64,000 nt of DNA from Pseudomonadota bacterium (GTDB taxonomy: Bacteria; Pseudomonadota; Gammaproteobacteria; Steroidobacterales; Steroidobacteraceae): the NCBI GenBank assembly GCA_016705325.1, contig JADIYJ010000030.1:67001-131000 (forward strand). Direction: 5' to 3'. Positions within the stretch are counted from its first letter, which is position 1. Each line of letters begins with the position of its first letter. Made by a program: the position numbers and the translations under genes. Below the pieces are notes generated by a model. That model made no database searches. It had not been told where the DNA came from and worked only from the letters and a program-made list of their open reading frames with translations. Of this stretch, positions 35,790 through 43,988 are shown in pieces.

Positions 35790-38621
35790 GTGGACTTTCG
35801 GTACTGTTCGACACCGCGCGCCAAGTTGCTGCAAACCGTGCTCCTGGCCGGGATGATGCTGGCGTGGCTGCCGCCTGTGCAGGCCGCGACCTGGATCGAA
35901 CAGGCGCAAGCCGACCTGACGTGCACGGGACAGGCCGATGCGTCGGAGCGACTCGCCCTCGACGCCCCGTGGCTGCCGGCGCCCGTCGATGCGAAAACTG
36001 TCACCGCCTATTTTCGCGGCAAACCCCAGAACCCGCGACAGGCAAAATTCCGTCACCTGACGCTGCTCGCCGCCGTGGGTTGGTGGGCCGATCTCGTCAA
36101 CGACCAGGCGCTGCGACAAGACGTTTACTTGACGATCGGCTCGATGGCGGATCGCCATGCGGCCGCGAGCGGCGGCCTGCTGTTCCGGCAGATCGCGCGA
36201 TGCGCGCGCACTCACCTGATCAGCACGCAGATCGAACTCGAAAGGCCACAGGCCGCCGAAGAACTGGCGCGGCAGCTGGCGGCACTGTATCCATCGACGC
36301 CCGCAGCCCAGCCCGTCGAGGACTGGCCGTTGATGCTCGCGTTGCGTGAACTGCGCCTGGAGCCCGGCGCACGAGCAGGCATCGAAGAACTCACGGCGCG
36401 CTCGACTCGTTACGGGGAAGGCGCGGTCGACGCTGGGCAAGCGGATCGCGCGAGCCGATGGCTGGCGGCTGCGGCCGCTGGAACGCTAGCGCTCGGCGCG
36501 GCAGACCGCGCGCAGCAGCTCGCGGTGCGATCGATGGCCGTGACCGGCAAGTCACCCGATGCAAATGCGGTGTGGCGGGCGTTGCCGACCGTCTACGACG
36601 CGGCGGCGAAGCTCGGGCGTGCAGTCGATGTCCCCAACCTGAACGCTTTGCTCTCCTCGCCGACACCACCGGCTTCGCTCAGCGATCACCAGGCTGTGTT
36701 CGACTCGCTGTTGCGCTTGTCCGATGTCGCCGAAGCGAATCAACAGTTCGACGACATGGCCCGCTTGCAGCAGGTCGCTGCCCGCGAACTTGCGCAGCAA
36801 CGCGGCCTCGAACGCTACCCGATGCCCTTCTACCGTCACGCGCTCGAGCAATTGGCCCTCGAGCGCGACGCGGACATCGGCACGCTCGCTCGGCGCGACC
36901 CTGCCTTTGCGTCCCGCACGCTCGCGACCTACACGGGGCTGTACGACAGGCTGCTGGCACAGGCGCAGACGCAGTTCGTCGCCGATGCGCGCGAACAGCT
37001 GTTTTTCCAGTACAAGATCGACAGCAGCCTGCATGCGCTTGCCGAGCTCTCGCCGACGATGCCGCGCTCGGCTTCGGAGATCACCGACACCGCATTTCGC
37101 TTGGCCCAGATGCGGTCCTACGGCCGGCTGACGCTCGCGACATTGGCGGGGGAACTTTCGCGTACGCGGCTCGACCCGCAAGCAAGAGTCAGCGTCGAAC
37201 GTTATTTTTCGCTGGCGACGCAGACAGCCGTCTGGCTGCGCGCCCTGCTGGGCACGCTGCGCGTGCCGGCGGATGCGGCGCTGCCCGATGGCGAAACACT
37301 GTGGAAGGCGTTCTTCGCGCTCGATATCTTCTACAACGAGACGAGTCGCGAGTTCGAGCGCTACGCTGCGTTCGTCCGGCAGAAGGCACCGGGTATCGCG
37401 GACCTCGCGACACCGCATCCGCTGGCGCTGCGCGACTTCCAGCGCCGGCTGCGTCCCGGTGAGGCGATCGTCGCCACGCTGGTGACGCCGCTCGACCTCT
37501 ACGTCTGGGCGATTACGTCGGACAAGGCCGTCATGACCCGGCGGCGTGTGACCGAGCGCGAGCTGCGCGCGAAAATCCAGCGTCTGCGCGCCGGACTGAC
37601 GCCGGGCAACGGCGGCGCGATGCCGCCTTTCGATGCGGCGGCGGCCCACGAACTGTATCGGCTGGTGTTCGAGCCGGTCGCGAAGACGCTGCAGGGGGTC
37701 ACGGAAGTCAGCTGGTACGGTCACGGGCCGCTCGGCGCCGTGCCGCCGGCCGTTCTCGTCAGCACGCCCCCGGCCAAGCCGCTGCTGCGCACACCGGCCG
37801 AATTCAACCAGGCTGCATTCCTCGTCGACCGCTACGCGTTCGCGGCGCTCGCGGACTTGTCGCTGTTTGCATGGCATCGTGACCAGCCACGGTTATCGCG
37901 CAGCGAGCAACGCTTCCTCGGCGTGGCTGCGCCCTTGCTGACGTCCGATGAGGTTGCGGGCGGCCCACGGTCACGGTCGTATGAACTGGCGGGCGGGCTC
38001 GACGGCAAGGCGCTGTCCGCTTTGCCCAAGCTCGCCGAATCGGTCGACGAGATGCGCGGGCTCGCCGGCATCGTCGGTGAAGCAAACGCGACGCTGTGGC
38101 TGGGTCCCGCGGCAAGCGAGCAGCGGTTCGTCGGCGATGCTTTGCGTGGCTATGGACTCATCGCGCTCGCCACGCATGGATTCCTGCCCGGTGAAGTGCG
38201 CGACGTGCCGGAGCCGTCGCTGATGCTGGCCTTGGCGCCCGAGCGCCAGGATCGTTTTGACGGACTGCTGACGAGCCGCGAGATTGCATCGCTGCAACTC
38301 GACGCGCCGCTCGTGATCCTGTCGGCCTGCAACACGGCAAGCGCAGACGGGCGGCCGCGCGGCGAGACGTTCACCGGTCTCACGCAGGCGTTCTTCAACG
38401 TCGGGGCGCGCTCACTGATGGTGAGCCACTGGCCCGTCATGTCGGGCGCGGCCGTGCAACTCTCGGTGGGCACGGTGGACCGCTCGCGAATGCCGAGCGC
38501 ATCGCTGTCGAAGAGCCTGCAGGTGGCGATGCAGGCCGCACGCAAGGCGGGCGCGGCCAGCCCGATCGAGGCCCACCCGTCGTTCTGGGGCCCGTTCGTG
38601 ATCGTGGGCGACGGTCGCTAG
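35790..38621 (+). CDS. Exported CHAT-domain (caspase-like) protease
   Basis: The product has 943 residues from a GTG start preceded by GGGACGGGG. Residues 1-32 form a signal peptide (basic start, then LLQTVLLAGMMLAWLPP and a cut after VQA), so a periplasmic or surface location is expected. The middle (about 35-560) is alpha-helical and repeat-like, possibly TPR-type, without a clear consensus. The C-terminal part (about 600-943) is a CHAT domain: catalytic His in ATHGF at residue 796 and catalytic Cys in LSACNT at residue 847, followed by AFFNVGARSLMVSHWPV. The His-Cys pair is intact, so activity is likely. It converges with the FecR-like gene (four-base overlap). CHAT proteases often act in signalling or cell-death pathways, usually after activation by partners. 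Confidence 0.88.
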   Translation: MDFRYCSTPRAKLLQTVLLAGMMLAWLPPVQAATWIEQAQADLTCTGQADASERLALDAPWLPAPVDAKTVTAYFRGKPQNPRQAKFRHLTLLAAVGWWADLVNDQALRQDVYLTIGSMADRHAAASGGLLFRQIARCARTHLISTQIELERPQAAEELARQLAALYPSTPAAQPVEDWPLMLALRELRLEPGARAGIEELTARSTRYGEGAVDAGQADRASRWLAAAAAGTLALGAADRAQQLAVRSMAVTGKSPDANAVWRALPTVYDAAAKLGRAVDVPNLNALLSSPTPPASLSDHQAVFDSLLRLSDVAEANQQFDDMARLQQVAARELAQQRGLERYPMPFYRHALEQLALERDADIGTLARRDPAFASRTLATYTGLYDRLLAQAQTQFVADAREQLFFQYKIDSSLHALAELSPTMPRSASEITDTAFRLAQMRSYGRLTLATLAGELSRTRLDPQARVSVERYFSLATQTAVWLRALLGTLRVPADAALPDGETLWKAFFALDIFYNETSREFERYAAFVRQKAPGIADLATPHPLALRDFQRRLRPGEAIVATLVTPLDLYVWAITSDKAVMTRRRVTERELRAKIQRLRAGLTPGNGGAMPPFDAAAAHELYRLVFEPVAKTLQGVTEVSWYGHGPLGAVPPAVLVSTPPAKPLLRTPAEFNQAAFLVDRYAFAALADLSLFAWHRDQPRLSRSEQRFLGVAAPLLTSDEVAGGPRSRSYELAGGLDGKALSALPKLAESVDEMRGLAGIVGEANATLWLGPAASEQRFVGDALRGYGLIALATHGFLPGEVRDVPEPSLMLALAPERQDRFDGLLTSREIASLQLDAPLVILSACNTASADGRPRGETFTGLTQAFFNVGARSLMVSHWPVMSGAAVQLSVGTVDRSRMPSASLSKSLQVAMQAARKAGAASPIEAHPSFWGPFVIVGDGR

Positions 38622-39532
38622 CGCGGAGACGGACCCCAGAGCACCCAGTCGCCGATCGAACCAGCCAGTGTATCGCCGGCACGGATCAGAGGCCGCAAGC
38701 GTTCGAAACTCTCCAGCTTCCAGCGGCCGTCTTCGAGTCGCGCGAGCCACACGGCCTGGGCCGTGACCCCGAGACTGGTCGTGTCGGTCGCAAGTTCTTC
38801 TGGCACGACAGGGCCGCTCCCGACGGCCTCGAGCGTGCCTGCATAGCGGCGATTGGCTGCGTCAGTGACGGTGATGGTGTACTGGCCCGGATCGAGCGGC
38901 ACATCGTCCAGTCGCACTTGCCAACCTTCGATGGATTCGCGGTAGACGAGACTGTCGCGCCCCGACAGCACACGCACCTCGAAAGGCGGACAGCCGCCAC
39001 GCCAGGCGAGCGGCAGGTCGCGCTGCCCCGTGACGATGCGGGCACCCGGGACCAGGATCGGCACGGCAATCGCCCGCACGGCGCTGCCGTCCTTGCCGCA
39101 CGAGTCGCCGCCTCGCGAAGCGGCGGTTCCGTCGAGTCGATACTCGTCATCGAGCAGGATCGGGCGCAATGACTGGAAAATCACCGCGAGCTTGCCAAGC
39201 GGCTTGGCAGCGGGGATGACGAAATCGCCGGGCCCCTTGAGGTTGAGCGTCTCGTTGTTCGCCAACTGCACGGTCACCGAAGCACTGGCCGGTAGCGCCA
39301 GCCGGTCGCCGGCCATCACGACGGCGCCGATCTGCACCGGGACTTGCTCGCCCTTTGGCGATCGCATCAGCGTATAGCGCGCCGCCGCAGGCCGGTAGTT
39401 GCTGATCACGCCGACGCCGACGCCGACGCCGGTGTCGCTGGCAGCCTCTGCGCCGTCCAGGAGCAGTGATGGGAGACCCGCGGCAAGCAGGGCCGCCAAG
39501 GCCAAGGTGTAGCGGTATCGCTTGATGCCCAC
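38618..39532 (-). CDS. Exported FecR-like domain protein
   Basis: The GTG start at 39532 has AAGGAGA five bases upstream and lies one base after the stop of the CHASE2 gene, so the two form an operon. Of the 304 residues, the first about 30 are a signal peptide (MGIKRYRYTLALAALLAAGL ... AEA). A GVGVGVG tract follows, encoded by hexamer repeats near 39408-39432. Residues about 45-115 resemble the FecR fold: RSPKGEQVPVQIGAVVMAGDR and SASVTVQLANNETLNLKGPG. The remainder is unrecognised and may hold an Ig-like fold. FecR-like domains on the periplasmic side often sense or scaffold; no anti-sigma part is visible. Confidence 0.75.
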   Translation of the reverse strand: MGIKRYRYTLALAALLAAGLPSLLLDGAEAASDTGVGVGVGVISNYRPAAARYTLMRSPKGEQVPVQIGAVVMAGDRLALPASASVTVQLANNETLNLKGPGDFVIPAAKPLGKLAVIFQSLRPILLDDEYRLDGTAASRGGDSCGKDGSAVRAIAVPILVPGARIVTGQRDLPLAWRGGCPPFEVRVLSGRDSLVYRESIEGWQVRLDDVPLDPGQYTITVTDAANRRYAGTLEAVGSGPVVPEELATDTTSLGVTAQAVWLARLEDGRWKLESFERLRPLIRAGDTLAGSIGDWVLWGPSPR

Positions 39533-39533
39533 G

Positions 39534-40973
39534 TCACTCTCCTTGCCCACCAGGTGATTTGTGTTCGCGGCGCCAGCCCGCACCTAGCGCACGCCACCAG
39601 CCGGCGGGACCGGCGGGAAATCGTGGGCGCCGCTCGTTCAGTTCCTCGACAGACCTGCCCGCCGTTTCCAATGCCTTGTAAGCAATCGACAGCAAGATAG
39701 CTGCTTCGAGCGCGTCGAACACGAGCAGGCTGTCGAACAGCGCAAGCAGCACGGCAACGATGGTCAGGACGCCGGTCGTGATCAGGATGACTGCGCCGAA
39801 CCCGCGCAGCCACCACGCCACGAACACGAACAGCGCGAACAGCAGCAGCGCGACGACATGATAGGCCAGGTTCGCCGACCAACCGTGTCTCTCGGCCTGC
39901 AGCGGGGTGTAGCGAACGGTGTTGGCCAGCAACTCGACGCCCGGCAGCACGCCGCTCGGTGTCATCCAGAAGTCGCCGGAGCTCGGATGGGTCGCGCCGA
40001 TGAACACGACGCGGTCGCGGAACAAGCGCGCGTCGTCACGGGCGATCTCCGGATCGAGCAGCAGCGTCGCTGAGACAGCTTGCGCATCGGTTCGCGGAGT
40101 GGCCCGCGCTTCGCCGGTCAGCCGCGGCCCGATCAGCAGGCGTTGCGCATTGCCATCCGGCGATTCCGCGACCCGGCACGATTGATTCTGTGCAGCCGGC
40201 GCCATGACGTGATCGAGTCCAGGCAGCGGTTTGGCCAGGCTGGCCGCCAGGCTCATTGCCACGGAGGGCAGCCACTGCAACCCGCCTGCCGAACAGATCG
40301 GCAGCCAGCGTTGCCAGCTGCGTACCGCCCCGCCGCCCCCCGTTTCAAAACCGGCGTGCGCCCACGCAAGGTGCGGGTTCTTCGCGATCACCGCATCGAA
40401 CGGGCTTGTCGTCGTACGCCGGGTACCGTCCTGCGCCGTCTCGACACGCTTCGGCAAAACGATCAGGGCTGGGCCCGCGTAGCGGGCGAGATATTCATGC
40501 AGCGCGAGTGAGCCCGCGTCACCGCTGGCGCCCGGCATCTCGCCGCCCGACAAGTCGATGTCCACGACGACAGCACTCGGAGCCGCCTGCGTGACCACAT
40601 GCAGCAACCGCACCAATTGATCGCGGGGCGTGATCGGCGGTGCCCCCCAGCCCCGGTGGGTCTCGTCGTCGATGTCGACGATGGTGACCGGCACGGTGCG
40701 GTGCGACTCGAACCAGCCTCGCGAGAGCGCGCGCAGCGCCGTGTCGGGATTGAACGGAGCGTCAGCCAGCCAATCGGCCACGCGGTTGTGCTGCGAGGTG
40801 CCCAGCAACGCGAAAGTGACAGCGACCAGCCCTGCCAGCGTGGTGGCGCGGATGGCGTCACTGCGCGGGTCCGTGCTGAAGCCCAGCGTGACCCGCAGCC
40901 GACGCACGAGCCGCGACACAAGGGTCGCTGATTTTTCTTTCGTGCGGCGCCTGCCCCGTGCTTTGACGTTCAT
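39534..40973 (-). CDS. CHASE2-domain membrane sensor without an output domain
   Basis: From the ATG at 40973 (AAGGA upstream) the product has 479 residues. A basic cytoplasmic start is followed by one membrane helix (TTLAGLVAVTFALLG, near residue 50). A large extracytoplasmic CHASE2 domain (about 75-375) contains IVDIDDETHRGWGAPPITPR near the start and VVFIGATHPSSGDFW with PGVELLANTV near the end. About three closing helices follow (LAYHVVALLLFALFVFVAWW; VILITTGVLTIVAVLLA; EAAILLSIAYKAL). CHASE2 sensors usually carry a cyclase, kinase or similar output at the C-terminus; here only about 45 polar residues remain. It is the first gene of the operon with the FecR-like gene. Confidence 0.85.
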   Translation of the reverse strand: MNVKARGRRRTKEKSATLVSRLVRRLRVTLGFSTDPRSDAIRATTLAGLVAVTFALLGTSQHNRVADWLADAPFNPDTALRALSRGWFESHRTVPVTIVDIDDETHRGWGAPPITPRDQLVRLLHVVTQAAPSAVVVDIDLSGGEMPGASGDAGSLALHEYLARYAGPALIVLPKRVETAQDGTRRTTTSPFDAVIAKNPHLAWAHAGFETGGGGAVRSWQRWLPICSAGGLQWLPSVAMSLAASLAKPLPGLDHVMAPAAQNQSCRVAESPDGNAQRLLIGPRLTGEARATPRTDAQAVSATLLLDPEIARDDARLFRDRVVFIGATHPSSGDFWMTPSGVLPGVELLANTVRYTPLQAERHGWSANLAYHVVALLLFALFVFVAWWLRGFGAVILITTGVLTIVAVLLALFDSLLVFDALEAAILLSIAYKALETAGRSVEELNERRPRFPAGPAGWWRALGAGWRREHKSPGGQGE

Positions 40974-41026
40974 TTGCCAGTCCTTCGCAGCCACTCCATC
41001 ATGCCCGGGTTCCCGGGTTCTGCCGA

Positions 41027-41257
41027 ATGACAGAGGATCGCGTGATGGCCACCCACGCACAGATCGCCGCACGGTTGCTGCGCGATGCCGCGACATTCTT
41101 CCGCAATGTTGCCATGCAGAACGAACCCCTGCGGGAACAGTTGAACGACAACGCCGCGATCTACGACCAGGTCGCCGACCTGGTCGAAAGCGATCCCGGG
41201 GGCGTAGTCGCCCTCGAGGCTGACCCTCGCCCGGCTGAAGGAAACGACGGTGGTTGA
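41027..41257 (+). CDS. Small acidic protein of unknown function
   Basis: The product has 76 residues (70 from the ATG at 41045, MATHAQIAARLLRDAA). It is predicted helical, with no signal peptide or membrane segment, and an acidic tail. The end overlaps the next gene by eight bases, so the two are co-transcribed. It is divergent from the CHASE2 gene with only 53 bases between starts. No family is recognised. Confidence 0.65.
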   Translation: MTEDRVMATHAQIAARLLRDAATFFRNVAMQNEPLREQLNDNAAIYDQVADLVESDPGGVVALEADPRPAEGNDGG

Positions 41258-41771
41258 TTCCGGCGGCCAGAGTCGTGAACCCATCGGCAATGTGCTGCGC
41301 GATCCCTGGCTCTGGCTGGCAACGCTCGCCTGCGCCGCTGCAGGCGCGGTGATTGGACTATGGTTCGGCCCGTCGATCGGCGAGCCCGCACTGGTTGGCG
41401 CAGTTGCCATCGGCACCATGGGACTCGCCCCGGGTTTCGTCGCGGGCCTGATGACGGCCTGGATCCGCCGCCGCGCGCGTGTACGCCGCGCCGAGCAGGC
41501 CGCGCGCGAGCGGTTCGTGGCGTCGCTTGACGAGCGGGGGCCGCCCGATTCACGACACTCCATCGACCCACACCGTCCACGCGTGCTGCTCATCGATTTT
41601 TCGAGGGCCATGCCTCGCGAACTGAACGCCGGGCAGATCGCCCGGTTGCGCGCATCCGTCGAAAATCGTGTGGACCTCGCGGCCGCGGAATCCGATCTGC
41701 GACACCACGGATTCGAGAAATGCGCGTTCCGCATCAACGGCGAAACGATCCTGGAACGCAGTATCAATTGA
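41250..41771 (+). CDS. Two-helix membrane protein with cytoplasmic tail, unknown
   Basis: The GTG start at 41250 follows GAAGGAAA and overlaps the preceding small gene. Of 173 residues, two hydrophobic segments lie near 21-42 (LWLATLACAAAGAVIGLWFG) and 48-68 (ALVGAVAIGTMGLAPGFVAG). A very basic stretch (RRRARVRRAEQAARERF) sets the cytoplasmic side, followed by about 90 soluble residues. No domain is recognised. It is the last gene before the right-hand tRNA-derived repeat. Confidence 0.65.
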   Translation: MVDSGGQSREPIGNVLRDPWLWLATLACAAAGAVIGLWFGPSIGEPALVGAVAIGTMGLAPGFVAGLMTAWIRRRARVRRAEQAARERFVASLDERGPPDSRHSIDPHRPRVLLIDFSRAMPRELNAGQIARLRASVENRVDLAAAESDLRHHGFEKCAFRINGETILERSIN

Positions 41772-41782
41772 TGCGCGGGAAA

Positions 41783-41816
41783 ATGAGCGGGTGATGGGAA
41801 TCGAACCCACGCGAGC
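41783..41816 (-). repeat. tRNA 3'-end fragment, right copy of the 34-bp direct repeat
   Basis: Identical over 34 bases to 30912-30945 and in the same orientation. Flanking bases differ on both sides (GAAC and GTCGCT at the left copy, GAAA and TGTTTG at the right), so the identity is confined to the T-arm and acceptor strand of a tRNA, plus a few bases. No complete tRNA gene is attached. Confidence 0.85.
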
Positions 41817-41930
41817 TGTTTGGGGCACGCCGCGCGATCGATGGTCAGCGCCGTGCGGTCACGGCAGGGGATTGCGCCGCCCGGGCAGGCCGATGCCATT
41901 GCCACCCGCGGCTGATCCGTCGACTCGCGT

Positions 41931-43280
41931 TCAGGCGACGCGAGCGAAGGCATCCCGCGTGAGGTTCTCCGGCGTGCCCGACGCCGTGCAGGCCACGTCA
42001 TCCTCGATGCGGATGCCGCCGTACGGCTGCAGGCGCCGCACGACATCCCAGGCGATGTAACGACCGAGACCGTTCCTCTGCGCCTCTTCGAGCAGCAGGT
42101 CGATGAAGTACAGGCCCGGCTCGATGGTGACGACCATGCCCGGTTCGAGCCGGCGCGTCAGGCGCAGGTACCGATGGCCGGCCGGCCGGGGAATTTCCGT
42201 GCGTCCCGAATCGTCCGCGGCGAGACCCGCCACGTCATGCACCTGGATGCCGAGCAGGTGCCCGATGCCATGCGGGAAGAACACGCCGGACACGCCGTTT
42301 TCCGCCGCCTGTTCGGCCGTGCATCCGGTCACGACACCCGACCGCAGCAGCGCGCCGGCGATCAGGCGATGAGCGAGCAGGTGAATCTGGCGGTAATCGA
42401 ATCCCGGTCGTACGGCGGCGCACAGCTCGAGCTGCAGCTGCTCCATCGACGCCATCAGTTGCAGGAAGGTCGGGTCGGTGCCGGCCGCATCCGCAATGTG
42501 CGTGCGCGTGATGTCGCTCGCGTAGCCGCGGAACTGCGCGCCCGCGTCGATCAGGAACGTGGGGCGCGGCACGTCGCGCCGGCGGCCCAGCGTCGTGTAG
42601 TGCAGGATGGCGGCCCCCTCGCCAAACGCGATGATGTTGCCGTAGGGCAGCTCCTGTTCCCGCAATCCGACCGCTGAGCAGTACGCCTGGTGCACCTCGA
42701 ACTCCGAGGCCCCCGCACGGTAGGCCTTTTCCGCCGCAACGTGACCGACTGCCCCGAGCCGCGACGCCTGGCGCATGCACGCGAGCTCGTAGGGCGTCTT
42801 CGCCGCACGGTGGTAATGGAGATACGACAGCAGACCGGCTGGGTTCGTCGCGCTGAAGCCCCACTCGGCAAACTCGGCGGGCAGTTCGCCGATGCAGGCC
42901 AGGCGACGATTGCCGGCGTCGAGCAGACCGCGCGCGTCGGCGGGCTCCCGGATCACGGTGAGGTCGAATTCGCGGGTCCAGGCTGCGGTCGGGACCGCCG
43001 GCGGCTTGTGCCAGTAGTCGGCAGGCTGGTGAAACAGCAACTGCGGCCGGCGGCCGGGCAGGTAGCGGACGAAGCAATCCGGTGCTTCCTGCAGGGGTGC
43101 CCAATGCAGGAAATGCGGGTTCGCCTTGAAGGCGGGCCCGTGGTCGTCCAGGAAATGCAGCCCCGGGCGGCCCGAATAGACGACGAGGCCGTCGTAGCCT
43201 TCTCGCTCCAAGGCACGGTCCGCAAGCGCCTGCACGTGCTGCAGGTGGGCAGGAAACAACTGGTCGATGGCATCCGTCAT
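41931..43280 (-). CDS. pepQ: Xaa-Pro dipeptidase
   Basis: PepQ cuts dipeptides with C-terminal proline. The product has 449 residues (E. coli 443). The C-terminal pita-bread domain has all five metal ligands: Asp in FLIDAGAQF, Asp in YASDITRTH, His in FFPHGIGHLLG, Glu in VVTIEPGLYF and Glu in GGIRIEDDV. The N-terminal domain starts MTDAIDQLFPAHLQHVQALA. It is a soluble cytoplasmic enzyme, first gene after the repeat-bounded segment, and divergent from the lipoprotein gene across a 238-base gap. Confidence 0.94.
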   Translation of the reverse strand: MTDAIDQLFPAHLQHVQALADRALEREGYDGLVVYSGRPGLHFLDDHGPAFKANPHFLHWAPLQEAPDCFVRYLPGRRPQLLFHQPADYWHKPPAVPTAAWTREFDLTVIREPADARGLLDAGNRRLACIGELPAEFAEWGFSATNPAGLLSYLHYHRAAKTPYELACMRQASRLGAVGHVAAEKAYRAGASEFEVHQAYCSAVGLREQELPYGNIIAFGEGAAILHYTTLGRRRDVPRPTFLIDAGAQFRGYASDITRTHIADAAGTDPTFLQLMASMEQLQLELCAAVRPGFDYRQIHLLAHRLIAGALLRSGVVTGCTAEQAAENGVSGVFFPHGIGHLLGIQVHDVAGLAADDSGRTEIPRPAGHRYLRLTRRLEPGMVVTIEPGLYFIDLLLEEAQRNGLGRYIAWDVVRRLQPYGGIRIEDDVACTASGTPENLTRDAFARVA

Positions 43281-43394
43281 GGTCTGCGCCCGTGGGTCAG
43301 GAATCCATGATCATAGGAGAACCGGGCCCCGACGGGCGGTCTGTCGAGCGCTCCGACCCTGCCGACTGTCGCCAGATAGAGACAGTTTATCGGC

Positions 43395-43422
43395 TTACGA
43401 TTGCCGAGCGGGGTCCTAGAAT
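43395..43422 (+). promoter_or_regulatory. Possible promoter for the lipoprotein gene at 43519
   Basis: TTACGA (43395-43400), a 16-base spacer and TAGAAT (43417-43422) lie in the gap between pepQ and the lipoprotein gene. The -10 box is good, the -35 box fair. The leader would be about 90 bases, ending in an AT-rich stretch. Confidence 0.45.
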
Positions 43423-43518
43423 CGCATCCGCGCATCAAGCAGGCCCGCCGCAAGCGGGGCGGTTGAAGGTGCAAGGTGTTCGACATCATCAGACTGCAAT
43501 TTTTGGGGTATTTATTCA

Positions 43519-43839
43519 ATGAACGCGAAGATCGCTCTCGCCGCCGCCCTCGCCGCCCTGGCCCTCGCCGGCTGCGCCAAGAAGGAAGAAGCCGTCGAAG
43601 CCACGCAGGAAGCTGCTGCTGACGCCGCCGCTGCCGCTGGCCAGGCTGCTGACGCCGCCACGGACGCCGCCGCTGCTGCGACGGACGCCGCCGCCGCCGC
43701 TGGCGACGCCACTGCCGCCGCCGCTGGCGACGCCGCCGCTGCTGCTGGCGATGCCGCCGCCGCCGCTGGCGACGCCGCTGCCGCTGCTGGCGAAGCCGCG
43801 CAGGACGCTGGCGCTGCCGTCCAGGAAGCGACCAAGTAA
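43519..43839 (+). CDS. Alanine-rich repeat lipoprotein
   Basis: The product has 106 residues. A signal peptide with lipobox (MNAKIALAAALAALALAGC, cut before Cys19) predicts a lipid-anchored envelope protein. The mature part is almost only Ala, Asp, Gly, Glu and Thr, arranged in about seven-residue units of the GDAAAAA type (about residues 47-95) with Glu-rich ends. The matching DNA is a GCC/GCT/GAC repeat. The pattern suggests a long amphipathic helix or coiled coil, as in small Lpp-like lipoproteins. No catalytic motif is present. Length variation between strains is likely. Confidence 0.8.
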   Translation: MNAKIALAAALAALALAGCAKKEEAVEATQEAAADAAAAAGQAADAATDAAAAATDAAAAAGDATAAAAGDAAAAAGDAAAAAGDAAAAAGEAAQDAGAAVQEATK

Positions 43840-43988
43840 TTGGCGCGGACTGTTCGCCGGCCCTTCGCGGGTTGACGAAAAGATGGGGCGGATCCCGGCT
43901 GGGGTCCGCTCCATTCCCGCCGCAGGAGACCAGCCCCGGCGCTCCAGTGGCCCGGTGATCGAGACACCCGCTGGAGGCGGGTCGAGCA

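Larger units (their letters stand above)
30912..41816. mobile_element. Candidate genomic island bounded by tRNA-derived direct repeats
   Basis: Two identical 34-bp tRNA 3' ends, 10,871 bases apart, flank nine accessory genes. The genes are an exported protein, an FtsH-like protease, small membrane proteins, a DUF3841 protein, an exported CHAT protease, and a FecR-like/CHASE2 pair. The segment separates the rplQ-mscL end of the ribosomal cluster from pepQ and uvrA-MFS-ssb, which lie close to rplQ in some relatives. No integrase, transposase or complete tRNA gene is visible, so the boundary call rests only on the repeats and gene content. Confidence 0.45.
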
